Source: Nemertoderma westbladi
Lineage: Eukaryota > Xenacoelomorpha > Nemertodermatida > Nemertodermatidae
Direction of reading: 5' to 3'
NCBI GenBank assembly: GCA_032718475.1
Contig: JAUCBJ010007402.1
Location: forward strand, 1-64,000
DNA length: 64,000 nt
Positions 21,663-31,244 of this stretch are shown here, in pieces. Numbering within the stretch: position 1 is the first letter of the stretch; each line of letters starts with the position of its first letter. Both the position numbers and the translations under genes were made by a program. Under the pieces are notes generated by a model. It ran no database searches and was not told the origin of the DNA. It worked only from the letters and a program-made list of their open reading frames with translations.

Positions 21663-24590
21663 TCATCCAACACTTTTCAACTTTTTGAGTTTTTTGTCGT
21701 CAGCTATCTGCTTTTTCCGTTTTGTTGATTCGTTTGTGACGTTTTTTCTGAAATTATTGAGAAGAATATTAGACAGCCGGCGCTGCAACGATGTTCCCTC
21801 ACCCATTTTGTGACCACTTTTACACTTTGACATGCCGAGCAGCTGTCCAAATAATGCAACTAATAATTTTCGTGGTGCTTTACTGGACAGGAATTTATTT
21901 CGTGTACTTGCTTCAGTCATCAACAGCTTTAGGCTTGCGAGACATCGTGAAACATATAATACAAGCCACTTACAAGGAACAGTGAGTTTTCCTCTGTCAA
22001 TCATCGTAGTATATTGAAATGACTTATCGAGGTAAATTGTTAAGTCATTGTCAGTTAGTTCAGCTTTGCAATCATCACATTTAATCTCATGTTTGATTCT
22101 GAAAGCTAACACTCCAGCCAAGTATATTACCACCATTGCATCATTTTCGGATTCTTCCTCTAGTAGACAGTCAACTTGTGGGTTACCCAGTATTGTATTT
22201 ATAATATCATAATCTTCACTAGTTAGACTGCTCTCACTACCATCACCTTTAAATTGATCCAGAAATGAGGAGAGAGTTAGATTGAAATTGCACTGATTCG
22301 ATTGGAACAACTTTATGAGTGACTTCAGCTTTAGTTTTCGTTCAGAACAAATGATCTCGTACACACTGATGAGATAGGAGCACCCACTCATCCTCCGAAA
22401 TAGAGCAAAAACGTGTTCTATTGCATCGTTCTGAAAACGTCCAGGTAAAATATACTTGTATAGTATAGATCTTTCACCATACAATAGATGATGAGATATT
22501 TGTAAAATGACCTTTGTTGTGTTCTTGAACGACTTTAGTGTATCCTTGGTCAAGAGTTGTCCATCATCTAATTGACATAACCAATTATAAAATCCGTTAA
22601 GAAATTCTACCTGTAATTTACTTTTGGTTGTTAGTGGCTGTTGTAATATATTATTTTTCTTAACCCCTATATTGGTGCTTCGAGTATTCATCACCATCCA
22701 CCATTGAGCAAAAAGTAGTAGTAGCTTAGCAGTGCTTGTGTAACCATAAATAGTTAGGGCTGCTATCGTTGAAACATCAATGATAGCCAGTGCACGAGAA
22801 ACAGATTGTCGTTGCAACTTGTTTGGATGAACAACAGTATGGTTGAGCTTTACTGCTAATTTGACAATGTTGTTACTTTCATCATCGTGGACATAAGTAA
22901 TTTCATTCCAGTCTGCAGTGATTGTGTTGGTAGATACTTTGTCTTTAACTTTTTCTTTAAAAACACAGGTATTGTCAAATATTGTTCCTCTCGAATCATC
23001 GTCAGTTGAAATCACTTCAACATTGGCATCCACATCATTCGCTTCATGGTTGTCCAAATCATCAATGTTGAAGTTCCAATCTGATGTAGTTGGAAGTATA
23101 TTTTTAATGTAAACCGTTGGTGTTGTTAGGAGCTTTGTAAATGGTGGGACAATTAACTCAATGGGATCAGGAAAAGTGACTAAACCTTTGTTTACAAAGT
23201 TATTGCGGAAGCATTTTATTTCATGCACTGGATCTCCCATATTAAATAAAACTCTGCCAGTAAAGGGATTTATTATCACAGCTCCTCCAATAGCCTCTGT
23301 GGCGCTATGATTCGTTCGATTACCATCCAGGATGAGAGCAATAGCATTCAGAGTACATACATGCAGTACTTTCAAACTTTCCATGATAGCATTCTTGAGA
23401 ATATCTGTATTAAGGTTAACCACTGGTTTCATCATCACCACTTCCTTTTCTTTACTGCGCAGAAAAACTACCTGCATGACCAAGAGTGTTTTTGCCAAAT
23501 ACTCACATACATCATTCTCACAAGGTATAGGGATTGGCCCTTCAGGTAATCCAAATAGTTTTCCTTCATTGTACATTAATTTGGCTTGTACATAAACTTC
23601 GTCTATCTGCAGAATACAGTCATAGTCACGAAGGTGAGAAAATCTCGACGACCAGTAAGATTGAGCCTCTCCAATTCCACTAACTAATCTTCTAAGATGA
23701 CGCTCACTAGGAAAATATAGTAACTCTGACAGTTCGCGATAAGCAGCAGCGGAAATTGCATGCAAAATCACCGAGAAACACAATAAGTCAGCTAGTTTAC
23801 CAAAACGGCGACGATTTGGAGGAGTGCAGCTTAACTCAATTTGATCTGCGCAAAATCGAAATAACTTACTTTGCTTTTCATCAACTACCTTATCTGAAAG
23901 TCCCTGTAGGTCTTTCACAACGCTTTCTATTGTAGCATTATGTATTTCATTCCATTCGACTTCTTTGGCAAAGGTTAACACACTATTCAATTCACTATAT
24001 CGAGAGATCTTCTCCCATTTTGTCAAGTGCCCCGGCAACGTAATTTTCTTACCGTTAACGAAAACTTTCACCATGACATTGTTGTCTAAACTGACTAAAG
24101 AACCAGCTTCGCTTTCACCATGCTCTCCGAAAAGATGAACGACATTTTCATTATTTTGGATTAAGTTATAGAATAGCTTGTTTGGTTCAGATAGTTCGCC
24201 CTCATCGAATTGAAATGTGGACACTATTATGTCACTTGACAAAAACTCTCTGATCTCCGCATCTAGTCTTTCACCCTCATTTACAAGTCTTCTCTTCTCT
24301 GCAGTTGATGCAAATGAATTTGAGCTTGCTCCCACATTACCCCGGCACGAAAACGGTGTTGCATCTCTATGAAGGCGCTTTCTTTGCCCTGTTCCAATCA
24401 CATGACTTGGAATGAAATGGTTCTCACAAACTCCCATACTATCAGTTAATGTCACTATACCATCATTTTCGCGTAGTGCCTCTTGCCACAACTTTCTCTT
24501 TTCGACGTTTTTTGGTGGAGCAAAAACAGTTCTCAATGCACTCCGCTGACTCCCACTTTCACAGTTATTGACACTGCAGTGTCTAACCAT
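21663..24590 (-). CDS. THAP-domain P-element-type transposase
   Basis: A 975-residue ORF with an ATG start and no interruption. Residues 1-80 form a THAP C2CH zinc finger: C5, C10, W35, then C55 and H58, ending near ATPF. It should bind the element's terminal DNA. The P-element transposase (RNase H-like, DDE) fold follows, with candidate acidic residues in LQIDEVYVQAK (D330), LILDGNRTN (D422) and, near 740, NDAIEHVFALFRR (E). The length is somewhat greater than Drosophila P transposase. The enzyme would excise and insert the surrounding 3.8-kb element. No intron boundary is needed to read it. It is the only gene between the TIRs. Confidence 0.92.
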   Translation of the reverse strand: MVRHCSVNNCESGSQRSALRTVFAPPKNVEKRKLWQEALRENDGIVTLTDSMGVCENHFIPSHVIGTGQRKRLHRDATPFSCRGNVGASSNSFASTAEKRRLVNEGERLDAEIREFLSSDIIVSTFQFDEGELSEPNKLFYNLIQNNENVVHLFGEHGESEAGSLVSLDNNVMVKVFVNGKKITLPGHLTKWEKISRYSELNSVLTFAKEVEWNEIHNATIESVVKDLQGLSDKVVDEKQSKLFRFCADQIELSCTPPNRRRFGKLADLLCFSVILHAISAAAYRELSELLYFPSERHLRRLVSGIGEAQSYWSSRFSHLRDYDCILQIDEVYVQAKLMYNEGKLFGLPEGPIPIPCENDVCEYLAKTLLVMQVVFLRSKEKEVVMMKPVVNLNTDILKNAIMESLKVLHVCTLNAIALILDGNRTNHSATEAIGGAVIINPFTGRVLFNMGDPVHEIKCFRNNFVNKGLVTFPDPIELIVPPFTKLLTTPTVYIKNILPTTSDWNFNIDDLDNHEANDVDANVEVISTDDDSRGTIFDNTCVFKEKVKDKVSTNTITADWNEITYVHDDESNNIVKLAVKLNHTVVHPNKLQRQSVSRALAIIDVSTIAALTIYGYTSTAKLLLLFAQWWMVMNTRSTNIGVKKNNILQQPLTTKSKLQVEFLNGFYNWLCQLDDGQLLTKDTLKSFKNTTKVILQISHHLLYGERSILYKYILPGRFQNDAIEHVFALFRRMSGCSYLISVYEIICSERKLKLKSLIKLFQSNQCNFNLTLSSFLDQFKGDGSESSLTSEDYDIINTILGNPQVDCLLEEESENDAMVVIYLAGVLAFRIKHEIKCDDCKAELTDNDLTIYLDKSFQYTTMIDRGKLTVPCKWLVLYVSRCLASLKLLMTEASTRNKFLSSKAPRKLLVALFGQLLGMSKCKSGHKMGEGTSLQRRLSNILLNNFRKNVTNESTKRKKQIADDKKLKKLKSVG

Positions 24591-24706
24591 AATTTCAAAA
24601 TTTCACAACACACAACAAGTATTTAATAAAATATTAAATTATTTTTGTTCTAGAACATAACTCCATTGGCAATTTGTGTAAATCCTTTATGATTTTATTC
24701 TTGAAA

Positions 24707-24777
24707 ACTTCCTACTTGGCCTCTTATTTTTTTGAGGGCAGCTCTGTGTCCAGGCCTGTTATTTTATGAAGGCCCTG
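24707..24777 (-). repeat. P element right terminal inverted repeat
   Basis: 71 bp, matches 20964-21034 in inverse orientation without mismatches. It lies 117 bp upstream of the transposase ATG, so promoter and transposase-binding functions may overlap here. Confidence 0.95.
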
Positions 24778-24785
24778 GTACCACC

Positions 24786-25740
24786 CATGCGTAGGCTTAC
24801 TGTGCTGATTATGGTTTGATTGATTGATTGTTTTTTACACATAATTAAACCTTTTAAAATTCACAATAATACATTTATAAAGATTACGTTACGATATTAG
24901 GCCTACAGTACAAGTAGGCCTAATAACACTAGATATTTAGGAGCACCAATACTGATTTATGTAGATAGTCAACTTATAAAATGTTTATTTACTTAAATAA
25001 AAGGTTCTGGTGTAAGGATAGCCTCATGAGGTATATACCTCGTTTCCATGAGGGTCCTATAATAATTTTCATACTCTAATATTTAAAGCTAGTCAGACTG
25101 TGGTACCTAAGCTATATACTGTTAGGTATATTGCTGTATTGGGGTGGGGTTAGGAATAATCCATTTGTTTTAGCATTGAACTGTTGAATCCCCTTATTTA
25201 TTATAAAACCATTGGAAATATTCGCAAATGCCGCTCCATTACTGTCTGATGTCTGAAACGCTCCCGACAGTCCGATGTATCTGGACCCGAGCAGCCGAGT
25301 TGCTTCAAGAGGTGATTAACGGGGGAATACTACGGAATTGCTTGTTTGTCAGTACGATTCTATTTGGGTATTTACTACACTCAGACACTGGGAATACGGC
25401 GGTCGGTCAGATCGTAATGCGGGCCACTGCCAAGTTCATCATGCCTCACTCCGGTCACCCACCTTGGAGTGCGGTGGGAAGAGTCCCACTTACTGACTTA
25501 CGTCGACGACTGGACGAATCGACGAGGATTGCGATCTGGGTTTAGCGGCGGCCCGGATCCTGGGATCGCCTGGGGGAAATGGTTGAACGTTGGGCAGACG
25601 TTATCGCACTGGATTACGTTCTCTGTGACGCGAAAGTGTGAAGCGAATTCGTTGTCGAATTGGGTCGGAAGCTGCGGGAATTCTACTGTTCTACGGGAGT
25701 AAACCGCAGCGGTCCGGTGACTCTGACTACGGACGGATAC
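24786..25740. other. no gene seen
   Basis: Unique-looking AT-rich sequence, then a GC-richer stretch from about 25228. Open frames are short and show no recognisable domain. Confidence 0.5.
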
Positions 25741-26158
25741 TACTGGGATAAGCAGGTATTTCGATCGAGTTTCTCGTATTCTCGATGCTCGAGGCGGATA
25801 GAGAGTTGGTTGTGTTGGGCGGTGTTGTTCAATTCTATCAAACATATTAAATAATTGGTAAAATAATAAAAACACACCAGATAAAGATACTGAGCTTATG
25901 GTAAAGAGATAGGCCGAACTTACAATTTCCAAATAGATTGTTCATATAATAAATATATTTTTGGTATTTGATTTCAAGATAGGGGGGGGGGGGGGGGGGG
26001 GGGGGCTGGACGCAATAAAAATTCATCCCTCTCCAGGGGAAATTGGACGCAAATAACAACAGCTGATTACTCTCAAAAATAAAACTGTAACCTGTTCTAT
26101 TGTGTTTACTTTATTGTTTTGGTTAAAATAACGTGCCACTGTAACCTGCTCCTTTCCC
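25741..26158. repeat. dispersed repeat R1, 5' half
   Basis: Matches 19577-20001 at high identity, with the G tract expanded to 24 (25982-26005). Homology stops after CCTTTCCCAA. Confidence 0.85.
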
Positions 26159-27083
26159 AAAATTTAGAAATTAATATTGAGGCGGGATATTAATTCGCCA
26201 AGATGGGATTTGCGTCCAGTCCCACCCCCCTCCTATCTCTTGATTTCACTAAAAAATAGAATACATTGCATTTTACTGTTATAATTACTGTATTGAATAA
26301 AATAATTAATTGATTGTTTATTATACCATGCTAAGCACGTTGAACTGGAGCTCTAACAATTCCCCACTAGCGGCAGACAGGAACTGTAAAAGTCTCTGTA
26401 GAATTTATAATTAAGCAATGCTCTTAGGTAACTACTACTAAATTTCAGATGAATCTGATCGTTGGTTCTATAATTACAGCTATTTTTACGTTTCTGTTAA
26501 TTCGCCCCCTAGCGGCAGACCGGGGAACTGTAGAAGTCTGTCTGTGTGTAGAATTTCTAAATTTTTTTAAGACTACAAGTGTACCAAGTTTGGTTCCATT
26601 TCATCCATGATTGACCGACTTATTAGCGTTCAAACATTCCTGCCACGAATAAAAGCTGCAGGAACTCGAGCGATAATTAATTTATTTATTATTAAATACT
26701 GTTTCAATTAAATTCTTTACGAAAATCTAGTCATCTTCTTTTAAATATGGACCCTGCATTCATGGAAAATATAATATTTGATAATTCATCAGTCACCAGT
26801 CAGCCTACGCTAATTTCACAGCAAAGTCCTTGTCATGGCCTGTGTGTAGTAGGCCATGGTACCACCCTACTACCGGTACCGGCTGACCGGTGGCAACTAG
26901 CACTTGCACAGCAACAGCCCTACCGGCGATACACAGGTTGAAATTTATGTAGAGTTTGCTCAACAGTACAGATATAAAATAGTTATCTAAATTATATATA
27001 TTACTATTGACAAGTATTGAAATATATACCGTTATTCGTGTTATCAGTATTTGCAACATCTGACATTGAAGAGGTGAGAGAAG
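26159..27083. other. non-coding; two CTCF-like repeat pieces
   Basis: No gene. Bases 26340-26545 contain two inverted copies of the CTGCCGCTAG repeat context seen in the Helitron-like units. Confidence 0.5.
26503..26515 (-). promoter_or_regulatory. CTCF-like core motif
   Basis: The minus strand reads CCGCTAGGGGGCG in the same context (GTCTG before, AATTA after) as the plus-strand copies at 8-10 kb. Confidence 0.3.
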
Positions 27084-27410
27084 ATGAATACCGACACTCA
27101 ACAAAACCAACGCTTATCACAGGTCGGTATGGTTACCTCGAAACCGGCGCGACTGTCCACTCGAATACAACTTCAAAACACAAACGCCAACAATAAACTG
27201 AAAGCGAATCGAACGTCTTCAGAAGAATCTGTCATTGGGACGAAGAAAAGGAAGCCGAAACCACGGGAATGGACCACAGCTAAGATTGAATGCTCCCATT
27301 GTCAGAGTTCCTGGACCGAAATTGAAACACCAATTGCCGATGGGCTTGATCTCTCAAACCAAAACTTCCTCTGCGGGGTTTGCGCGGCAGTAAAGATTGA
27401 AAGTCTGGAA
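27084..27410 (+). pseudogene. LINE ORF1 N-terminal fragment
   Basis: Encodes about 109 residues with a basic, Lys-rich N-terminus and the paired zinc unit CSHC ... CGVC in WTEIE / AAVKIESLE context. It is clearly homologous to ORF1 at 16206-17219 (CSFC ... CGFC, WTEIE, SAVKIAKLE). Homology ends where dispersed repeat R1 resumes (about 27412), so the coiled coil and the rest are lost. The frame continues artificially into the repeat. It has the opposite orientation to the 12.5-17.2 kb LINE. Confidence 0.85.
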
Positions 27411-27411
27411 G

Positions 27412-27817
27412 CTGGCATCCCTAGGTATTATTATTATAAAGAGCGTCAGCCTGCGTTTAATAAATATATTTTAATACAAAACAGGTCGAACGCAAAGAGG
27501 CTTATAATGAAGACGAGTACTGCATTGATTATATTCCTATAAACCACCTGGCTTTGCATATTGAACGTGCGTTTGGAAATAAGTTCGTGCTACCCTTCCG
27601 TGGGTGGTAGATGTCGCGGTTATGTATTGGTGGGTGGGAAGGGAGGGGGCGGGGGGGGGGGGTGCAGATTAAAAGGGGTGAACACGTACTGTCCCCCTTT
27701 CTTTGATTAATTGGTGGTGTTGGTTAATCTCTCATAACCTGATTTTGTGATACAGTCGCACAATTTTAATTTGTATCTCATAACTGGGCCTCGTGCTGCG
27801 CGAAGGCCCCACGAACG
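27412..27817. repeat. dispersed repeat R1, 3' half
   Basis: Matches about 20000-20397. It abuts the LTR remnant of BEL-B at 27818. Confidence 0.85.
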
Positions 27818-27930
27818 TGTACATTTTATTAACTGTATGTCTTATTGCCTACCTCATGAATATGGAAACATAGTGCAGAATTGCTTGACTCTGTATTTTC
27901 TTCTGCTTGATTAGACTGCAATTCTCAACA
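27818..27930 (+). repeat. BEL-B 5' LTR, 3' 113 bp only
   Basis: Matches the last 113 bp of the 3' LTR (from TGTACATTTTATTAACTG to CTCAACA). The first ~178 bp are missing and replaced by repeat R1. TGGTGCCTGGGCCC at 27931 is the expected position of the primer-binding site. Confidence 0.9.
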
Positions 27931-28618
27931 TGGTGCCTGGGCCCTTTGAGTCCTCCTGACCTAATTGTACCGCACATACGGTACCACTGGAAATACGGTA
28001 CATCTACCTGCAGACCTGACTACGTAGGTGCTAATTGAATATTACGCCTGCTGTAATAATGGAATCTAAAAAACACAACGCAATTACTCCCATCAACTGG
28101 CAGACTGGGGATGACGGACCACATTGATTTAACATGTTTTGTACCTATGGATGCCTTGGAATCTAGAAATAGTGCTACTGTTCTAAGCCTACTACCTACA
28201 GATAATGAAATGTTGAATACTTGAATATACATTGAAATGTTAATTAACTTCTAAAGACCGAGGTTAGTTTGCTATCCTACTGCAGTGCACATTGTGTTAA
28301 TGTATATGATAAAATATTATCATACTGCTGAAATTATTCTATATAATTACTCGTTGAATTCTACAATCAATGTATGTACCTTTCTACTGTCTGTTTTCGC
28401 TTCAGAATTGCTTATATTTGCTGATTATCTCCTTTCTGCTATATTTAACTGTTTGATTGAATTGACTGTTGATGATTATTATTAATTGCTTGGCAGCTTG
28501 GTATAATAATGTACAGTGTAAACCGGCCTAACCAAATGAAATATTGGGTTAATTAGGTTTATTATTAATTACATCCCCTGAGCCTACAGGCCTACAAAAC
28601 AAATCCTATGCAATAAGT
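27931..28618 (+). other. BEL-B leader, non-coding
   Basis: Begins with a candidate primer-binding site, TGGTGCCTGGGCC. No ORF of note before the gag ATG at 28619. Confidence 0.6.
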
Positions 28619-29386
28619 ATGCCTCCAAAACAAGTTGGAATAGATCCAAACAGCTTAATAGCTAAAGTAAAGTTAGAAAGAAAAAATAAACGCACGGCTT
28701 ACACAAAAATATATCAAAATGCAGAGAAATTATTTAATGTGAAAAATGACAATGAAGGTACATATGAGACATTATGTATTTTTCATGAAAGAATGGATAA
28801 TACATTTCAAGAAATGAAGTCATTGGATGGAAAAATACTTGAAATTTTTAGTGATGATGACCAATATGAAGTTGAATCAGAGGCAATAGCTGATCGGGAA
28901 GGAGATGATGCTATTCGTTTAGATGTAGTTAAAGGGCAGATTAATAAGTTTAGGACACTTATAGACAGAGCCAACACTGACAGAAACCAGTCATCAAGGT
29001 CTAGTTCATCTACTGTATCTACATCGAAATTACCAAAAATTGAATTAACAAAATATGATGGCTCACTTACAAAATGGCAAGGTTTTATTGACCAATTTGA
29101 TGCTGAGGTTGGATCCAGGGCTGACCTTACAAAGTCTCAAAAATTTAACTACTTAAAGCCCCTACTTATAGGGGAAGCTGCACAAATAATAGAAGGTTAT
29201 ACTGCTTCAGATGCCAATTATGAAATGGCATTAAAAACACTAGTTGAACGGTTTGGAGATCACAATAAAATTGTAAGAATACTTCATCATAAATTGTTGA
29301 CTTTGGGTCTAACAGACCAATCCCTACACTCACTACGTAAATTTTATGATGAAATTATGGTTCACCTTCGTTCATTAGAAGCACTT
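28619..29386 (+). CDS. BEL-B Gag N-terminal part (interrupted by BEL-C)
   Basis: 256 codons from ATG up to the BEL-C insertion. A basic N-terminus and an acidic helix are followed by the DUF1759-type Gag core (LPKIELTKYDGSLTKWQGFI, LKPLLIGEAAQIIEGY, ALKTLVERFGDHNKIV), which forms BEL/Pao capsids. The reading frame reaches exactly the end of CACTT, the duplicated target site. It resumes in frame at 43847 with sequence typical of the Gag C-terminus. Codons seen beyond 29386 in this frame belong to the BEL-C LTR. Confidence 0.9.
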
Positions 29387-31079
29387 TGTTGCCGTTATCC
29401 CTACACCAGGGGGGAAAAACGCCGATGCTGGAGACGTGACTTAACAGACCACCGAGCCCCGGCCAGTCACCGGATATTGATTGTGGGGAGGGAATATTTT
29501 CTGAGATGCAAGTTTGCGGTTGATAAAAAGCTGCATTAGTTGGATATACTCTTTAATGTAACTTCCTATAGTTGAAACCCGTTCAACATCATTGAAACTT
29601 GTTCAACATCATTGAAACTTGTTCAACATCATTGAAACTTGTTCAACATCATTGAAACTTGTTCAACATCATTGAAACTTGATTAAGAATAATTTTGGGC
29701 TTCCCCAAATCAATATACACCAAATATTCACAATAATTATACACGATAATATAAATCCCTACGGTATATTATTTAATAACCCACTGTTCGCTCAGAATTT
29801 TAGCCTACCTAATGTTCCCCAGATTTTCCCTCGGTCCCAGTCTTAGTGCCGTAGTGTCGGTGTCGGTCGACCCTGTCGCGTGTCCGTTCCACCCCTCACG
29901 ATCCCCGAAGGGAACGATCATCGAGAACCAGCATGGCTTGGCTAAGGGTCGGTCCAGTCGGTAAACTCTGTCGCGTATCCGTACCACCCCTCTCGAACCC
30001 CGAAGGGTTCGGTCATCGAGAACCAGTACGGCTTGGCTAGGAGTCTGTCGTGTCGGTGGACCCGTTCGCGTGTCCGTTCCACCCCTCACGAACCCCGAAG
30101 GGTTCGATCATCGAGAACCAGAACGGCTTGGCTAGGGGTCCGTCGTTTCGTCACAGAAACCCAACCACCTAGGCTTTCCGAGTCCCTTTCAGGCTCGTAG
30201 TCGCTTCGGCAGCCGAGAAACTGCTCCGAACAGTTGGTAGGCCAGTAGAGTCTAGTCGAGTCTAGTCCTTTGTCTTTCGACCCCATCGCGTGTCCGTTCC
30301 ACCCCTCACGAACCCCGAAGGGAACGATCATCGAGAACCAGTACGGCTTGGCTAAGGGGTCTGTCGTCGGTTCCCGTCGCAAATCCCAGTACAAGCAGTC
30401 AGCGTTCCGAGTTCTTTTCAGTCTCGTAGTAGCTGCCGTTGACCAGAGACCGCTAAGGGCAGTTCTCGTCAAACCCGTCCTGTGGCCAGCCCTTTCGCAT
30501 GTCCGTCCCACCCCTCGCGAACCCCGAAGGGATCGGTCATCGAGAACCAGTATGGCTTAGGTCAGGGGGCAGTCGTTAGTTGGCCACCCGTTCGCGTGTC
30601 CGCTCCACCCCTCACGAACCCCGAAGGGAACGATCATCGAGAACCAGAACGGCTTGGCTACTAAGGGGCCGTCGGTGCCCGTCGCAAATCCCTGACACAA
30701 GCAGTCAGCGGTCCGAGTTCTTTTCAGTCTCGTAATGGCTGCTGTTGGCCAGGGACCGCTAAGGGCAGTCCTTGTCCTTTAGGCCTGGCGCATTACCAAA
30801 TCCACCCCTACAGGCAGCAGGAAGTTGGCCAGGGCCTAATAGTACTCAGGCTAACCTGAATACTGCTTGCATTTTCCATCCCCCCCTGGCCCTTATAACT
30901 ATGAAATTATTCCCGTACCCTGTAAGTTGCCCCAAAGTTCGCCCATAAATCGCCCCCAGTTTATTGAATGTGCCCAAAACCCATGGTCCCGCACCCAGTA
31001 GTAATATCGGAATAATCAATTTTAAATAAAATACAAAAATATTCAACTCGCGTTATGGAAAGTTGAAATACCGCGAACA
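29387..31079 (-). repeat. BEL-C 3' LTR (left)
   Basis: 1,693 bp. It contains five tandem copies of a 20-bp unit (TTCAACATCATTGAAACTTG, about 29580-29680). A family of ~65-bp units follows, each with CCACCCCTC, a GAACCCCGAAGGG palindrome and ATCGAGAACCAG (29870-30660). It holds one type-A and two type-B copies of the 24-nt motif. A G-rich tract adjoining at 31080-31090 (minus strand ATTGGGGGGGAC) is the likely polypurine tract. Confidence 0.93.
30176..30734 (-). repeat. 24-nt motif copies in left BEL-C LTR
   Basis: Type A at 30176-30199; type B (minus strand TACGAGACTGAAA...ACTCGGA) at 30405-30428 and 30712-30734. A and B differ at three positions. The 30403-30433 segment matches ORF3 at 33627-33657 over 31 bp with one mismatch. 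Confidence 0.85.
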
Positions 31080-31091
31080 GTCCCCCCCAAT
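31080..31091 (-). promoter_or_regulatory. BEL-C polypurine tract candidate
   Basis: The minus strand reads ATTGGGGGGGAC immediately before the 3' LTR, the expected position of the plus-strand primer. Confidence 0.6.
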
Positions 31092-31244
31092 GACCTTCGT
31101 GAAGTCTGTCGGTCGATTGAGTTTGCGTAGGTCATTCCCAATATAAAAAACCCAAATTTAATATTGCATAGTTTTTAATTAATTTGGCCTAGAGTTTGTA
31201 TAAAAATAAATGTTCGATAAATGTTCCTGGAATATCCCGATCCA

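Larger units (their letters stand above)
20964..24777 (-). mobile_element. P-type (THAP) DNA transposon, apparently complete
   Basis: A 3,814-bp element with 71-bp terminal inverted repeats, identical by eye, starting CAGGGCCTTCAT. It is flanked by GTACCAC on both sides (20957-20963 and 24778-24784), extendable to 8 bp with one base of ambiguity. P elements make 8-bp duplications. It holds one intact transposase ORF. Perfect TIRs and an open ORF suggest recent activity. Confidence 0.93.

Noticed and set aside
29580-29685. CRISPR-like array of five 20-bp repeats
   Set aside because: The repeats are directly adjacent with no unique spacers, lie inside a retrotransposon LTR, and the genome is eukaryotic.
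29805-30664. Several 60-141-residue ORFs in the BEL-C LTR
   Set aside because: They come from LTR tandem units read in open frames. The same frames recur in the other LTR, and no domain is visible.
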